Source of the DNA: Humisphaera borealis
Lineage (GTDB): Bacteria; Planctomycetota; Phycisphaerae; Tepidisphaerales; Tepidisphaeraceae
Length of the DNA stretch: 64,000 nt
Reading direction: 5' to 3'
Assembly (NCBI RefSeq): GCF_015169395.1
Contig: NZ_CP063458.1
Location: forward strand, 4,092,001 to 4,156,000
A program made the position numbers and the translations under genes. The notes below the pieces were generated by a model, which did no database searches, had not been told where the DNA came from, and was given only the letters and a program-made list of their open reading frames with translations. Shown here in pieces: positions 45,683 through 54,046 of the stretch; within the stretch, counting starts at the first letter, position 1, and every line of letters starts with the position of its first letter.

Positions 45683-46544
45683 AAAACGACAGGAGATCGG
45701 AGTCGCTCTTAAATGCCGCGCCGCGCGACGCGTTGACCGCGGCGACCGCGGCAGCGATCCGATCGGATGCCGGGTTCACACCGCAAAACACCGCGAGCTT
45801 CGTCAGGGCGTCTGCAGGTTCGGCCAGGAATTGCTCGTAACGGACGATGAGCCTTTCGTTGGGGACGGCGGCCAGTTGCCGCTCGGCCTCGGCGACGTAC
45901 TCCTCCCAAAGTCCGAAGCCGCCGGCGAGCGACAGGCACCGCGCCGAGCCCTTAAATCCTGCCCGCTCCAGCATCGAATGCTTGTTCAGCTGCCCCTGCT
46001 TGCCGTCGTATTCGTCGATCCGCCGGGCGAGCTCGCGAACCTCGCGGACTCGCAAACTCGCGGCGACATCGATGCCGTTGCGGACAATGTAGAGCAGTTT
46101 TGCGTTCGGAAAGATCGACAACCACACCGGCAGGGTAAAGACCGTTCTCGGGTCCTTCCATCCCCAGGAGCCTTCGATCCTGGCCAGCGACCGCTGCTTA
46201 AAGTATCGCTTGCCGCCGAGATACCCCTTGAAATGCCCAGACTGCAGGTCTGTCGAGATGCACCGCACCGTAAGGTCCAGTGCCCGGGCGTCCTCGAGAA
46301 AGCCCTTCGCCGGCGAAGGGTTATCCCACGACGCCCCGATTCGCTTCATCAGGCGGTCGTTGACCTCAAGAAAATAGGTCGATTCGTGATCTTCCTGAAG
46401 TTCGTGCCCCTGGAACAGTCCCAGTTCGTCGAGCAATCGTGCGATCAGCGAAGTACCCGAGCGGTGCATCCCCAGAAGGATGATCGGTGGGGTCGCAACG
46501 GGAATGATCGACTCGCTCGTCATGGGCGGGGCAGAAGGTAACAT
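45627..46544 (-). CDS. Sulfotransferase family protein
   Basis: 305 residues from ATG 46544, or 298 from ATG 46523; neither has a clear ribosome site, and the longer frame to 46946 runs into the divergent GT4 gene. The 5'-phosphosulfate-binding loop is LLGMHRSGTSLIARLL (~23-38), and the 3'-phosphate site fits KLLYIVRNGIDVAASL. These enzymes transfer sulfate from PAPS to glycans. Together with the tandem sulfatases at the start of the window it suggests the organism both makes and degrades sulfated polysaccharide. Confidence 0.85.
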   Translation of the reverse strand: MLPSAPPMTSESIIPVATPPIILLGMHRSGTSLIARLLDELGLFQGHELQEDHESTYFLEVNDRLMKRIGASWDNPSPAKGFLEDARALDLTVRCISTDLQSGHFKGYLGGKRYFKQRSLARIEGSWGWKDPRTVFTLPVWLSIFPNAKLLYIVRNGIDVAASLRVREVRELARRIDEYDGKQGQLNKHSMLERAGFKGSARCLSLAGGFGLWEEYVAEAERQLAAVPNERLIVRYEQFLAEPADALTKLAVFCGVNPASDRIAAAVAAVNASRGAAFKSDSDLLSFYDQVRATRWMEHYQYDQL

Positions 46545-46595
46545 GCCCACCGGCGATGTAAACGCGGCCCGCCCGGCTCGCATGCGTCCCGCACC

Positions 46596-47570
46596 ATGAA
46601 GCGAGTTCTCATCCTGGCCAACAATCTCCGGCAGGCCTCCTACCGTGTTCGCGTCGAGGCGCTGCTGCCGTTGCTGCGTGATCGCGGATTTCAGATTACG
46701 GTCGGGCTTCGCAAAACCAATCCGATCACGACCTGGCGACTGCTGGCATCGGCGGGGGCGTATGACACCGTCGTGCTGCAGCGAAAAATGCTCGAAGGCT
46801 GGGAAGCACGCGTCCTTCGCAAGGCCGCCAAGCGCGTGATCTACGATATCGACGACGCCCTGATGTACTTCAATCGCCCGGTGAGCTGGCACAGCAAGCT
46901 GCGAACGCGGCTGCGCTTCCGCGCCACCGTGCGGGCGGTCGACCACGTGGTGGCCGGGAACGAATACCTCGCCGACATCTTCCGCCGGGAAGGCCTGGCG
47001 GCGACCGTCCTGCCGACCGTCGTCGATCCGTCACGATATGCCGTCAAGCAGCACGCCGAGACGACCACCCCGCGACTGGTCTGGATCGGATCCCGCTCAA
47101 CATTGCAGTACGTCCGCGGGCAGTTGCCGGCGTTGCAGGCGGCGGCGGAGAGAACGGCGGGCCTGCGGCTTCTGACGATCGCCGACCAGACGCTCGCCGA
47201 CGCCCCCCTTCCCATCGATCACGAGCCTTGGTCGGCCGAGACCGAAGCGGCGGCGCTAGTTCGCGGGGATATCGGTATTGCGCCCACGCCGACCGACCCC
47301 TGGACCCTGGGGAAATGCGGATTCAAGATCGTCCAGTACATGGCCGCCGGTTTGCCCGTCGTGGCTTCGCCGGTCGGCGCCAACGCGGAGTTGGTTCGCG
47401 AAGGCGTGACCGGTTTTCTGCCAACAAGTGCCGCCGAGTGGGCCGACGCCATACGACGCCTGGCAACCGACGTCGATCTGCGCCGACAGATGGGCGAGGC
47501 AGGGCGACGGCGCGTGGAGGAACAGTTCTGCCTGGAGAAGGTCGCCGACATCTGGGCGACCCTGCTCTAA
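46596..47570 (+). CDS. GT4-family glycosyltransferase
   Basis: 324 residues. GT-B fold; N-terminal half with VLILANNLRQASYRVR and YDIDDALMYF; C-terminal half with PRLVWIGSRSTLQYV, then the nucleotide-sugar site GKCGFKIVQYMAAGLPVVASPVGANAELV (E/K-rich EX7E region modified to K..K). It is divergent from the sulfotransferase gene with about 50 bp between start codons. Likely adds a hexose in surface polysaccharide synthesis; the sugar is unknown. Confidence 0.88.
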   Translation: MKRVLILANNLRQASYRVRVEALLPLLRDRGFQITVGLRKTNPITTWRLLASAGAYDTVVLQRKMLEGWEARVLRKAAKRVIYDIDDALMYFNRPVSWHSKLRTRLRFRATVRAVDHVVAGNEYLADIFRREGLAATVLPTVVDPSRYAVKQHAETTTPRLVWIGSRSTLQYVRGQLPALQAAAERTAGLRLLTIADQTLADAPLPIDHEPWSAETEAAALVRGDIGIAPTPTDPWTLGKCGFKIVQYMAAGLPVVASPVGANAELVREGVTGFLPTSAAEWADAIRRLATDVDLRRQMGEAGRRRVEEQFCLEKVADIWATLL

Positions 47571-47607
47571 CGCACGTGTCGATCTCGCACCGGATCACGG
47601 CACCCGA

Positions 47608-48609
47608 TCACGGCACCGGCTGACCTTGAACCGGCTGACCTTGAACAGGGGCGACGGGTGCCGGCGGACCGACGATCGCGTCGTTCAATTCGACCTTGGT
47701 TTGTTCCCGCAGATCACGCACCAGTTGGTTCGTCCGCTGTGGTCCGAGCTGCTGACGCAGAACGCCGGCCAGCTTTTCAAACGTATCGAACCGCCCGGTG
47801 ACCTGGATCAGGTGCCAGCCGAACGGACTCTGCACCGGGGCGCTGACTTCATTTTCCTTCAGCGAGAAAGCCGTCTGCTCGAACGCGGCAACCATCTTGC
47901 CACGGGTAAAGCTGCCCAGGTCGCCCCCGTCAACCGCAGATCCCGTGTCGTCGGACTCGGCCTCCGCGATCTTGGCAAAGTCTTCACCGGCCTTGATGCG
48001 GGCGGCAAGCGCATCGATCTTTGCCTTGGACTCCGCAGCTGTCAGCTCCTTCTGCCCCGGGCGAAGTGGCACGGCCGACCCCGGGATGCGGATCAAGATG
48101 TGCCTGGCAGAGACGCGTTCGAGCTGCTGGCGGTGCTCGTCGAAGTGCTTGCGCAGGTACGCATCGTCCATCGTCTCCTGCACGTTGAGCACCATCGCGT
48201 TGGCCAGCACCTGGTCGCGCATCACGGCCAACTGCTTCTGAACCTCGGGCTTCTGATCCAGTTGCTTGTTGCGGGCTTCCTTCGCGAGAAGCTTCATGTT
48301 GGCCAGCGAATCGGCCCAGGCCCGGCGATAGGGGCCGCGCGCCATTTCCTGATCGCTGGGATTCAGATTCGAGATGAACAGCTCGAACTCTTCCAGAGTG
48401 ACTGTTTCGTTACCCAGCTTGATCACGACCGAGTCCGGCCTCGGCTGCGTGGCAGGAGCGGCCGGCGCGGTCTGCGCGGGCACCAGCGGCTGCACCGCCG
48501 GCGGCGTCTGTGCCGACAGAAACGTGCTTGCCAGCGGTAAGGCCAGCGCGGCACCGACAACGGCGGGGGCGATCACACGGACGGCTTGTTGCAGACGGCG
48601 GTTGGACAC
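47608..48609 (-). CDS. Exported parvulin-type peptidyl-prolyl isomerase (SurA-like)
   Basis: 333 residues with an N-terminal signal (VIAPAVVGAALALPLASTFLSAQ) and a Pro/Ala linker. A SurA-N-like helical part spans ~60-165 (LEEFELFISNLNPSD); the PpiC domain spans ~165-275 with SARHILIRIP, then GGDLGSFTRGKMVAAFEQTAF and PVQSPFGWHLIQV. It assists folding of exported proteins. The C-terminus PVQGQPVQGQPVP comes from two tandem 15-bp units near 47622-47651, a small minisatellite. It is convergent with the GT4 gene 38 bp away. Confidence 0.9.
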   Translation of the reverse strand: MSNRRLQQAVRVIAPAVVGAALALPLASTFLSAQTPPAVQPLVPAQTAPAAPATQPRPDSVVIKLGNETVTLEEFELFISNLNPSDQEMARGPYRRAWADSLANMKLLAKEARNKQLDQKPEVQKQLAVMRDQVLANAMVLNVQETMDDAYLRKHFDEHRQQLERVSARHILIRIPGSAVPLRPGQKELTAAESKAKIDALAARIKAGEDFAKIAEAESDDTGSAVDGGDLGSFTRGKMVAAFEQTAFSLKENEVSAPVQSPFGWHLIQVTGRFDTFEKLAGVLRQQLGPQRTNQLVRDLREQTKVELNDAIVGPPAPVAPVQGQPVQGQPVP

Positions 48610-48920
48610 GAAAGTCTCCTGCGGAGGTTGGGGAAGAAGTCGACAGCGAACTCTATGCCCGCGGGAGCTCGCCGTAAACGCCAGCCTTTTCCGGGAACAC
48701 GTACGGACGCTCTACGCGTCACGCCCGGCAAAGGCGACCTGAATTAGACGCCCCGGGGGCCCAAATGTTGGCAAATCCGACGGCTTTTGGGAGGTCGCTC
48801 GCCGGGCCGGAGGACGAATCGTATGTCAGTCGTGCCGCCGGCCTTCGTCCTGCCATCGTGATCCGGAAGTCCGGCGGTTAACGCATACCCATCAATAGAA
48901 CCGCACGAGGACTGATCCCT
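48610..48920. other. Divergent promoter region of foldase and RTX-type genes
   Basis: 311 bp between two divergently transcribed exported proteins. No gene and no certain promoter hexamers are visible. The last ~50 bp before the RTX start are moderately AT-richer (TTAACGCATACCCATCAATAG). Both promoters must lie here unless either gene starts farther upstream. Confidence 0.4.
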
Positions 48921-49781
48921 ATGTCGCAGCCCACGTTGTCCGCTACGGTCGAATCGCTCGAGTCCCGCCGACTGATGTCCGCCTCGCCGGTATTCGTCGC
49001 CGGCGGGACGTTGTTCGTCTTCGGGAGAGGCAATGCCGAGAACTCGGTGGTTGTCTCCCGATCCACAGACGACAAGATCGCGGTGTCGTTCGACGCCTCG
49101 GTCCCCGGCGTGAGCGCCGTCCGCTCGTTCAGCCAGCTGTTCGATGCGGCCGACGTGCAGAACGTCATCGTTCGCGGTGGCAGGCTCAACGACACGATCG
49201 AGGTCGGAAAGCTCGACGCGGGCTGGACCATTCCCGTCTTCGTTCAGGCCGGCGCGGGCAACGACACCGTCTGGACCGGTGCCGGCAACGACGTCATCTT
49301 CGGCGCTGACGGTGACGACGATATCGACGCCGGTGACGGCCTGAACCTCGTCAACGGCGGCAAGGGGCTGGACACCATCGTCACCGGCTCGGGCAACGAC
49401 CTCATCGCGGGTGGAAACGACCGGGACACGATTCATTCCGGTGCCGGCGACGACCTGGTCCGCGCCGGTGACGGCGACGACGACGTGACCCTGGGTGACG
49501 GCAACGACCGCGCCAGCGGTCAACTGGGCAACGACGTCATCCGCGGCGAAGGCGGTAACGACAATCTCTGGGGCGGCCGTGGCGATGACGTCATCTACGG
49601 CGGCGACGGCGACGATCTGCTCGGCGGCGTCTTCGACTACAACTCGCTCTACGGCCAGGCGGGGCAGGACACCTTCGTCATGGTCGACCCCGACGCCAAC
49701 TCACACGACTTCAACGACCTTGAAGACATCATGCGCCTGACGAAGAAGAAGTCTGACGGCGATGTCGTCGAGACGGTCTGA
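48921..49781 (+). CDS. RTX-type calcium-binding exported protein with LEPR-XLL-like start
   Basis: 286 residues. The N-terminus SATVESLESRRLMSAS resembles the LEPR-XLL motif that begins many planctomycete surface proteins. Residues ~105-265 consist of nonapeptide GGxGxDxxx repeats: GAGNDTVWTGAGNDVIFGAD, GDGDDDVTLGDGND, RGEGGNDNLWGGRGDDVIYGG, which form a calcium-filled parallel beta roll, usually folding outside the cell. No hydrolase domain is attached and no exosortase signal is seen at the end (KKKSDGDVVETV), so export route and role are unknown. Confidence 0.85.
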   Translation: MSQPTLSATVESLESRRLMSASPVFVAGGTLFVFGRGNAENSVVVSRSTDDKIAVSFDASVPGVSAVRSFSQLFDAADVQNVIVRGGRLNDTIEVGKLDAGWTIPVFVQAGAGNDTVWTGAGNDVIFGADGDDDIDAGDGLNLVNGGKGLDTIVTGSGNDLIAGGNDRDTIHSGAGDDLVRAGDGDDDVTLGDGNDRASGQLGNDVIRGEGGNDNLWGGRGDDVIYGGDGDDLLGGVFDYNSLYGQAGQDTFVMVDPDANSHDFNDLEDIMRLTKKKSDGDVVETV

Positions 49782-49816
49782 TGCTCGGTTACGAGATCAA
49801 ACAAAGCTGTTCAAGA

Positions 49817-49843
49817 CGTCCCGGGTGCAAAACACCCGGGACG
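49817..49843 (+). terminator. Hairpin terminator after RTX-type gene
   Basis: An 11-bp perfect stem (CGTCCCGGGTG, loop CAAAA, its complement) 35 bp after the stop. No T-run follows immediately; a TTTTTTTT stretch begins about 40 bp later. Position and stem strength support termination. Confidence 0.6.
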
Positions 49844-50213
49844 CCTGCATTTGCAGAGGCGCGAATCACGCGCAGAAGTCCATTTTTTTTGGATCGAGCT
49901 TCCCGCGACTCATACCCGCCGGCACCTTAAACACCCGTTCCCACATTTACCGAGAAACGAGCGAGACACCGATCGTCATGGTTTGTTGAAGGCGATTCAA
50001 ATTTTTCTGTTCCCTTTCCGAGACGGCCCGGAGATAATCCCTCGTAGCCACGCCCGGACGCTCGATCGATCTGCGGGGACGATCGCGGACGGGCACTCAT
50101 CCTCTTCCCCCGGCTGAGGTTTCCGGGAAGAGTTCCGGTCCCGCCCATGCCTTCCGCGGTGGCCTTATTCATCCATCCCTTATTCCGCCCGCGGTCGATC
50201 CATGCGCCTGTGT
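49844..50213 (+). other. Intergenic stretch before candidate leader peptide
   Basis: About 370 bp without supported gene. It holds a T8 run near 49883 and an AT-rich stretch (TTCAAATTTTTCTGTTCC near 49995) that may be part of a promoter for the following genes. Open frames on both strands here lack coding character. Confidence 0.4.
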
Positions 50214-50225
50214 AAAGGAGGTGCC

Positions 50226-50303
50226 ATGATTGCTGGATGGGTTGTCACGACGCCGCGACCAGTCGATCCCCCGCATCGAACCGGCCGCCAATTGCGACGC
50301 TGA
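50226..50303 (+). CDS. Candidate 25-residue leader peptide
   Basis: ATG 50226 is preceded by an unusually complete Shine-Dalgarno AAAGGAGGTG at 50214-50223, the best in the window, with only CC between. The frame encodes 25 residues (MIAGWVVTTPRPVDPPHRTG, then RQLRR) and a TGA. The next gene starts 111 bp later. A peptide with such a strong site before a membrane-protein gene is a typical setting for translational attenuation or coupling, but a real product is not proven. Confidence 0.4.
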   Translation: MIAGWVVTTPRPVDPPHRTGRQLRR

Positions 50304-50414
50304 CGACGAACCCTGCCTCGCAGGCGCGATCGTATCCCATGATTTGGCATCACTCTCGCGCGGCATGCGAGTCTCCAGGCGTCGCCGATCGGCGTCTGCC
50401 GACAAGGAGATTTC

Positions 50415-51842
50415 ATGAGCTACAACGACTATGCACCCCAGGACGCCAGGCCACCGCAGCTCCCCGATGACACCGCACGCCCGGATCTGACGCCGGTCGA
50501 ACGATCCCCGGAAGACACCGTGCTCGGCATGGACTCCGCAAAGATCGTCGATACGGTTCCGCCCGACCAGCCGCCGCCGTACAGCATCCGTCCCCGTTTC
50601 CGCACGCTGCTGCTGACGTTTCTCGTCCACCACAATCCGTTCTACCTCATCAGTGCCCTGTGCATGATCGCCGGGTGCTATGTGCTTAACATCGGGCTTG
50701 AGCTGCGCACCGGTGAGGTCCATCGCATCCTGGTGCTGATCGGTACGCTGACTGTTTATGAACTGCTGCTGGTCGCGTTGGGTCTGTTCCTGATACGGGG
50801 GCGCGGCATCCTGCGCGACGGCCGGACATTGCTGTTGCTGCAGATCGTGTTCCTGGTCGACCTGACCTTTCTGAACGCCGAAACCGTGACCGTTGACCTG
50901 CGCATGGGGCTGGTCGTCAACGGCGTGTTGCTTTTGCTGGCGCTGCTGAAGGTCGGCGCGGTGATGAAATGGCTGACGCCGGTGTTCCCCTGGCGGTCGT
51001 TCCTGATGGCAGGCCTGATGCTGACAGCGCTGTTCGCGCTGCCCTGCGTGCTGAAAATGGTCGAGTTCGACGGCAGGGTCGCCGGGCGCGATCTTCACGC
51101 CATCTGGTGGTGTGTCGGTCTGTTGCCGGTCGCGTGCGAGATGATTCGCCACACATTGAGGCGGGATGGAGAAACAATTGCTGCGGCGGCGGGCGGCACC
51201 TCGCCCGCACCACGGCTCCAACCGATGCGGCCGAGGCTTTCGAACGTCTACATCAGCATGGGTTTCGCATCGGTGATTGCTCACCTGGGCATGATGCATT
51301 GGGTCTATCAGGGACGCTTCTACGCGGCCGACCTCACGCCGGTGCTGCTGGGCCTTGCCGTGGCGGCGGCTTACGGATCGCCGACGCGGGTGGTCCCCGC
51401 CGGCGATCTGCGATTCGCGAGGCAGTGGCTTCCGATCGCGGCGATCCTCTGCGCACTGGCCGGGCCGCGCCCGTTACACCTGGCGATCGGACTCGACGGT
51501 CGCTTCGAACCGACGTCACTGCATCTGGCGATCGCCGGCGCGATGGCGGTCTACTTCTACGCTTACTTCTGGAAGTGGGTGCGGGTGGTCGGCGTCGTCT
51601 CGGCGGCGACGGCGCTGCTCCTGCTGTTCGGCCCGACGATTCGGCAGATCCAGGCGGCGTGCGTCGCGACGTGGGAACAATGCCTGGCGATCGGCTGGCA
51701 GATCATGCCCAAGACGTTGCTTCAGTGGGGCGTGACTGCGGTCGGTGCGGCATTCGCGTTCCTCGGTATCGGTGCGCTGCTAAGCCTTTCACAGCCCAGG
51801 CAGTCTCCGCCACAACTTCCGCCGGAATCCAATGGCGCGTGA
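50415..51842 (+). CDS. Polytopic membrane protein, unknown function
   Basis: 475 residues; ATG 50415 follows a GGAG (CAAGGAG) 6 nt upstream. The N-terminal ~60 residues are Pro/Asp-rich and cytoplasmic-like; about ten membrane helices follow (e.g. FYLISALCMIAGCYVLNIG, LLLLQIVFLVDLTFL, LIGTLTVYELLLVALGLFL), with a loop carrying GGTSPAPRLQPMRP. I do not recognise a family; no catalytic motif is apparent. Preceded by the candidate leader peptide. Confidence 0.65.
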   Translation: MSYNDYAPQDARPPQLPDDTARPDLTPVERSPEDTVLGMDSAKIVDTVPPDQPPPYSIRPRFRTLLLTFLVHHNPFYLISALCMIAGCYVLNIGLELRTGEVHRILVLIGTLTVYELLLVALGLFLIRGRGILRDGRTLLLLQIVFLVDLTFLNAETVTVDLRMGLVVNGVLLLLALLKVGAVMKWLTPVFPWRSFLMAGLMLTALFALPCVLKMVEFDGRVAGRDLHAIWWCVGLLPVACEMIRHTLRRDGETIAAAAGGTSPAPRLQPMRPRLSNVYISMGFASVIAHLGMMHWVYQGRFYAADLTPVLLGLAVAAAYGSPTRVVPAGDLRFARQWLPIAAILCALAGPRPLHLAIGLDGRFEPTSLHLAIAGAMAVYFYAYFWKWVRVVGVVSAATALLLLFGPTIRQIQAACVATWEQCLAIGWQIMPKTLLQWGVTAVGAAFAFLGIGALLSLSQPRQSPPQLPPESNGA

Positions 51843-52164
51843 TGTGAGCCGAGGTCGTGGGTTCAGACGTGCGGAAGCGCCGACATCGGGCGGAAGGCGA
51901 TAATTCCGTCCAGAATTTTCGCCAGCAGCGCTCGGGCGACAGGCTCTTTCCACAGCTTATCCACAAAGCGATGTCAACATCCCCAGTTTGAAATTCCGCG
52001 CATTTTCCCGACGAATTAGCACTCTACGATCCGAAGTTACCCCGTTGAACCTACGTGTAGGGCGTGTCAAGGTGTCGCACTCAAAATGTAGTTGCATTGT
52101 CAAAGCTAATGATGTAAAAATATCGCGGCTCCAAACACCGGCTGCGCCGGAGAAAGGACTCGCA
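51843..52164 (+). promoter_or_regulatory. Promoter region of histone-like peptide gene
   Basis: 322 bp with, in its last half, locally AT-rich DNA unlike the surroundings. A possible promoter is TTGCAT (52092-52097), a 17-bp spacer and TAAAAA (52115-52120). Both hexamers are imperfect. The first half holds only the 3' end of the previous gene's flank. Confidence 0.35.
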
Positions 52165-52242
52165 ATGGCTACCAAGAAGGCGCCCGCTAAGAAGGCCCCC
52201 GCAAAGAAGGCCCCGGCCAAGAAGACCACCAAGAAGAAGTAA
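52165..52242 (+). CDS. Histone-H1-like 25-residue Lys/Ala/Pro peptide
   Basis: ATG 52165 has AGAAAGGA at the right distance. The product MATKKAPAKKAPAKKAPAKK plus TTKKK is three KKAPA repeats with 12 lysines, the same composition as the tails of bacterial histone-H1-like and AlgP-type DNA-binding proteins. On its own it may compact DNA or RNA. It is too short for most gene finders. Its GC-rich, repeat-encoded codons (AAG, GCC, CCC) are strongly biased. A hairpin (52249-52267) and a terminator (52334) follow. Confidence 0.7.
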   Translation: MATKKAPAKKAPAKKAPAKKTTKKK

Positions 52243-52333
52243 CTCGATCGCGGGCCAATTGCCCGCGGCGAGTCGCGAGGCTTCGAGCCTCGAAACTCTT
52301 GGCTGTGTCGCTTGTTCAGGCGATGCCAATCCA

Positions 52334-52355
52334 AAGCCGGCCCGAGGGCCGGCTT
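52334..52355 (+). terminator. Intrinsic terminator
   Basis: AAGCCGGCC (52334-52342), loop CGAG, GGCCGGCTT (52347-52355), followed by CTTTCGTTTC. It probably ends transcription of the histone-like peptide gene. Confidence 0.7.
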
Positions 52356-52462
52356 CTTTCGTTTCTGGTAACCGAGGATTCCCGCCTACTTCCCCACCGT
52401 TCCCGGCCTATCGTTGAACGGCGAGAACTTCCGAACGATCGTTCCGGCGCGAGGTCATTGGC

Positions 52463-52831
52463 GTGATCGACGAGAAAGCACCCATACCGAAGGTCTTCAT
52501 CCCCCCGGCCGGAACCCAGGCCTGCCTGATCATCAACGGCACCGATGTCGGACGGATCGTCGTCAAGGGATGGGAATCGTCCTGGGCTTTCGGCACGTTC
52601 ACCCCACTCGCGGCATTTTCGGAGTACGCTCCGCTCTTCGGCGTCTGGTCGTTGCTCATGCATGACGACGAACACGCGCCGCTCCACGAAACGGCCTCGG
52701 CCGCGCTGGCCGAAGCCGAACGCAAAATGGACGCCCTCCACGCGGAAGTTCATTTCCCGGACCGCGACCTGCGCGTTCCCGTCGGGCAGTTGAACATCGA
52801 CGGGGAACTGATCGAATGGAAGATGCTTTGA
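52463..52831 (+). CDS. Hypothetical protein, 122 residues
   Basis: Start GTG 52463 with GAGGT 7-8 nt upstream. Protein of ordinary composition with alternating strands (KVFIPPAGTQACLIINGTDVGRIVVKGWE, WAFGTFTPLAAFSEYAPLFG) then a helix (AALAEAERKMDALHAEVHF) and a final strand pair (LNIDGELIEWKML). No family recognised. Its stop is 22 bp before the GT4 gene start, so the two are probably co-transcribed. Confidence 0.65.
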   Translation: MIDEKAPIPKVFIPPAGTQACLIINGTDVGRIVVKGWESSWAFGTFTPLAAFSEYAPLFGVWSLLMHDDEHAPLHETASAALAEAERKMDALHAEVHFPDRDLRVPVGQLNIDGELIEWKML

Positions 52832-52853
52832 GTGAGCGACGGAGCCGAGCGAG

Positions 52854-54032
52854 ATGAGCGAACGAAAAGTGACGGTGGTCTGGCTGATGAACTCCATGCC
52901 GCCGTACCGGTCGAGCGTCTGCCTGCGGGCACGCCGTGAACTGAAGCTCGACCTGGTCTCGGCCGTCACCCACGACCCTTGCGAAGGCAATCGCTGGCCC
53001 CGGGTGCCCCAGGAAGTCCTGCCGCAGGTCTTTTTTGCCCCCCATCAAATGCCCGGCCCCGTCTCCAGGGGCGAACTCGCCGGCGATGTCTTCAAGGCAA
53101 TGAAAGTTCTCCGCTGGATCTGGCGCGTTCGCCCGGCGGCGATGATCGTGTACGGCTACAACGACTTCACCCGCATGCTCGCCGTCGCATGGTGCCGCAT
53201 CTCCGGTACTCCGGTGTTCGTGGCAGGCGACAGCAACATTCACGGCGAAAGCCGCCGTCCGCTGATCCGGGCGCTGAAGTCCGCCTACCTGTCGCCGCTG
53301 CTGCGCCTGACAAACGGCGCGATGCCGCACGGGTCGCTCGGGTCGGCCTATTTTCGCAAGTATGGGGTTCCCCGATCGCGGATCTATCGGCTTCCTCTCG
53401 AGCCCGACTACGCGTCCATTGCCGCGGTGTCGGCCGACCGCATCCACTCGATCGCGACGCGACTCGGATTCGCCCCAGATCGCCGTCGCATCGTCTACAG
53501 TGGCCGGCTGGTTGAGGTCAAACGAGTCGACCTGCTGATCCAGGCCTTCAATCGAATTGCCGTCCAACGCCCCGACTGGGACCTGATCGTCCTCGGCTCC
53601 GGCCCGCTGGAAAGCCAGCTGCGCGATGCGGTGGCGGCTGATCTTGTCGCGCGGGTGCAGTTCGTCCCGGCGTTTCGCGATCCGCAGGATGTATTTGCCG
53701 TCTACCGCTCGTGCGACGTGCTGGTGCTGCCGAGCGATTACGAACCCTGGGCGATTGTCATCAACGAAGCCGCCGCCAGCGGACTTGCCATGGTTTGCAG
53801 CGATGTCGTGGGGGCGGCGGCCGACCTACTGCGGGACGGCGTCAACGGCCGATCGTTCCGCCGGGGAAGCCTCGACGGTCTGACTGCCGCACTGCTCGAC
53901 GTGACCGAACCTGCGAACCTGAGTCTTTACAAGGCGGCCTCGCCGCAGGTGGTTGCGGATTGGCGGCGCGATGCCGACCCGGTGCAGGGCATCGCCCGCG
54001 CGCTGCGCGATAACGGGATCACTGTCGGCTGA
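52854..54032 (+). CDS. GT4-family glycosyltransferase
   Basis: 392 residues. GT-B fold with N-terminal VTVVWLMNSMPPYRSSV and AMIVYGYNDFTR, C-terminal DRRRIVYSGRLVEVKRVDLLIQAF, then the nucleotide-sugar region LVLPSDYEPWAIVINEAAASGLAMV (EX7E as E...NEAAA). Converges with DUF58, whose stop is 14 bp away. Probably another surface-polysaccharide transferase. Confidence 0.88.
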   Translation: MSERKVTVVWLMNSMPPYRSSVCLRARRELKLDLVSAVTHDPCEGNRWPRVPQEVLPQVFFAPHQMPGPVSRGELAGDVFKAMKVLRWIWRVRPAAMIVYGYNDFTRMLAVAWCRISGTPVFVAGDSNIHGESRRPLIRALKSAYLSPLLRLTNGAMPHGSLGSAYFRKYGVPRSRIYRLPLEPDYASIAAVSADRIHSIATRLGFAPDRRRIVYSGRLVEVKRVDLLIQAFNRIAVQRPDWDLIVLGSGPLESQLRDAVAADLVARVQFVPAFRDPQDVFAVYRSCDVLVLPSDYEPWAIVINEAAASGLAMVCSDVVGAAADLLRDGVNGRSFRRGSLDGLTAALLDVTEPANLSLYKAASPQVVADWRRDADPVQGIARALRDNGITVG

Positions 54033-54046
54033 GGTTACGCCCGCGA

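Noticed and set aside
50169-51299. 376-codon minus-strand frame over the membrane protein gene
   Set aside because: Its Gln/His/Arg-rich translation is the typical antisense shadow of a hydrophobic gene; the plus-strand gene has a good start and helices.
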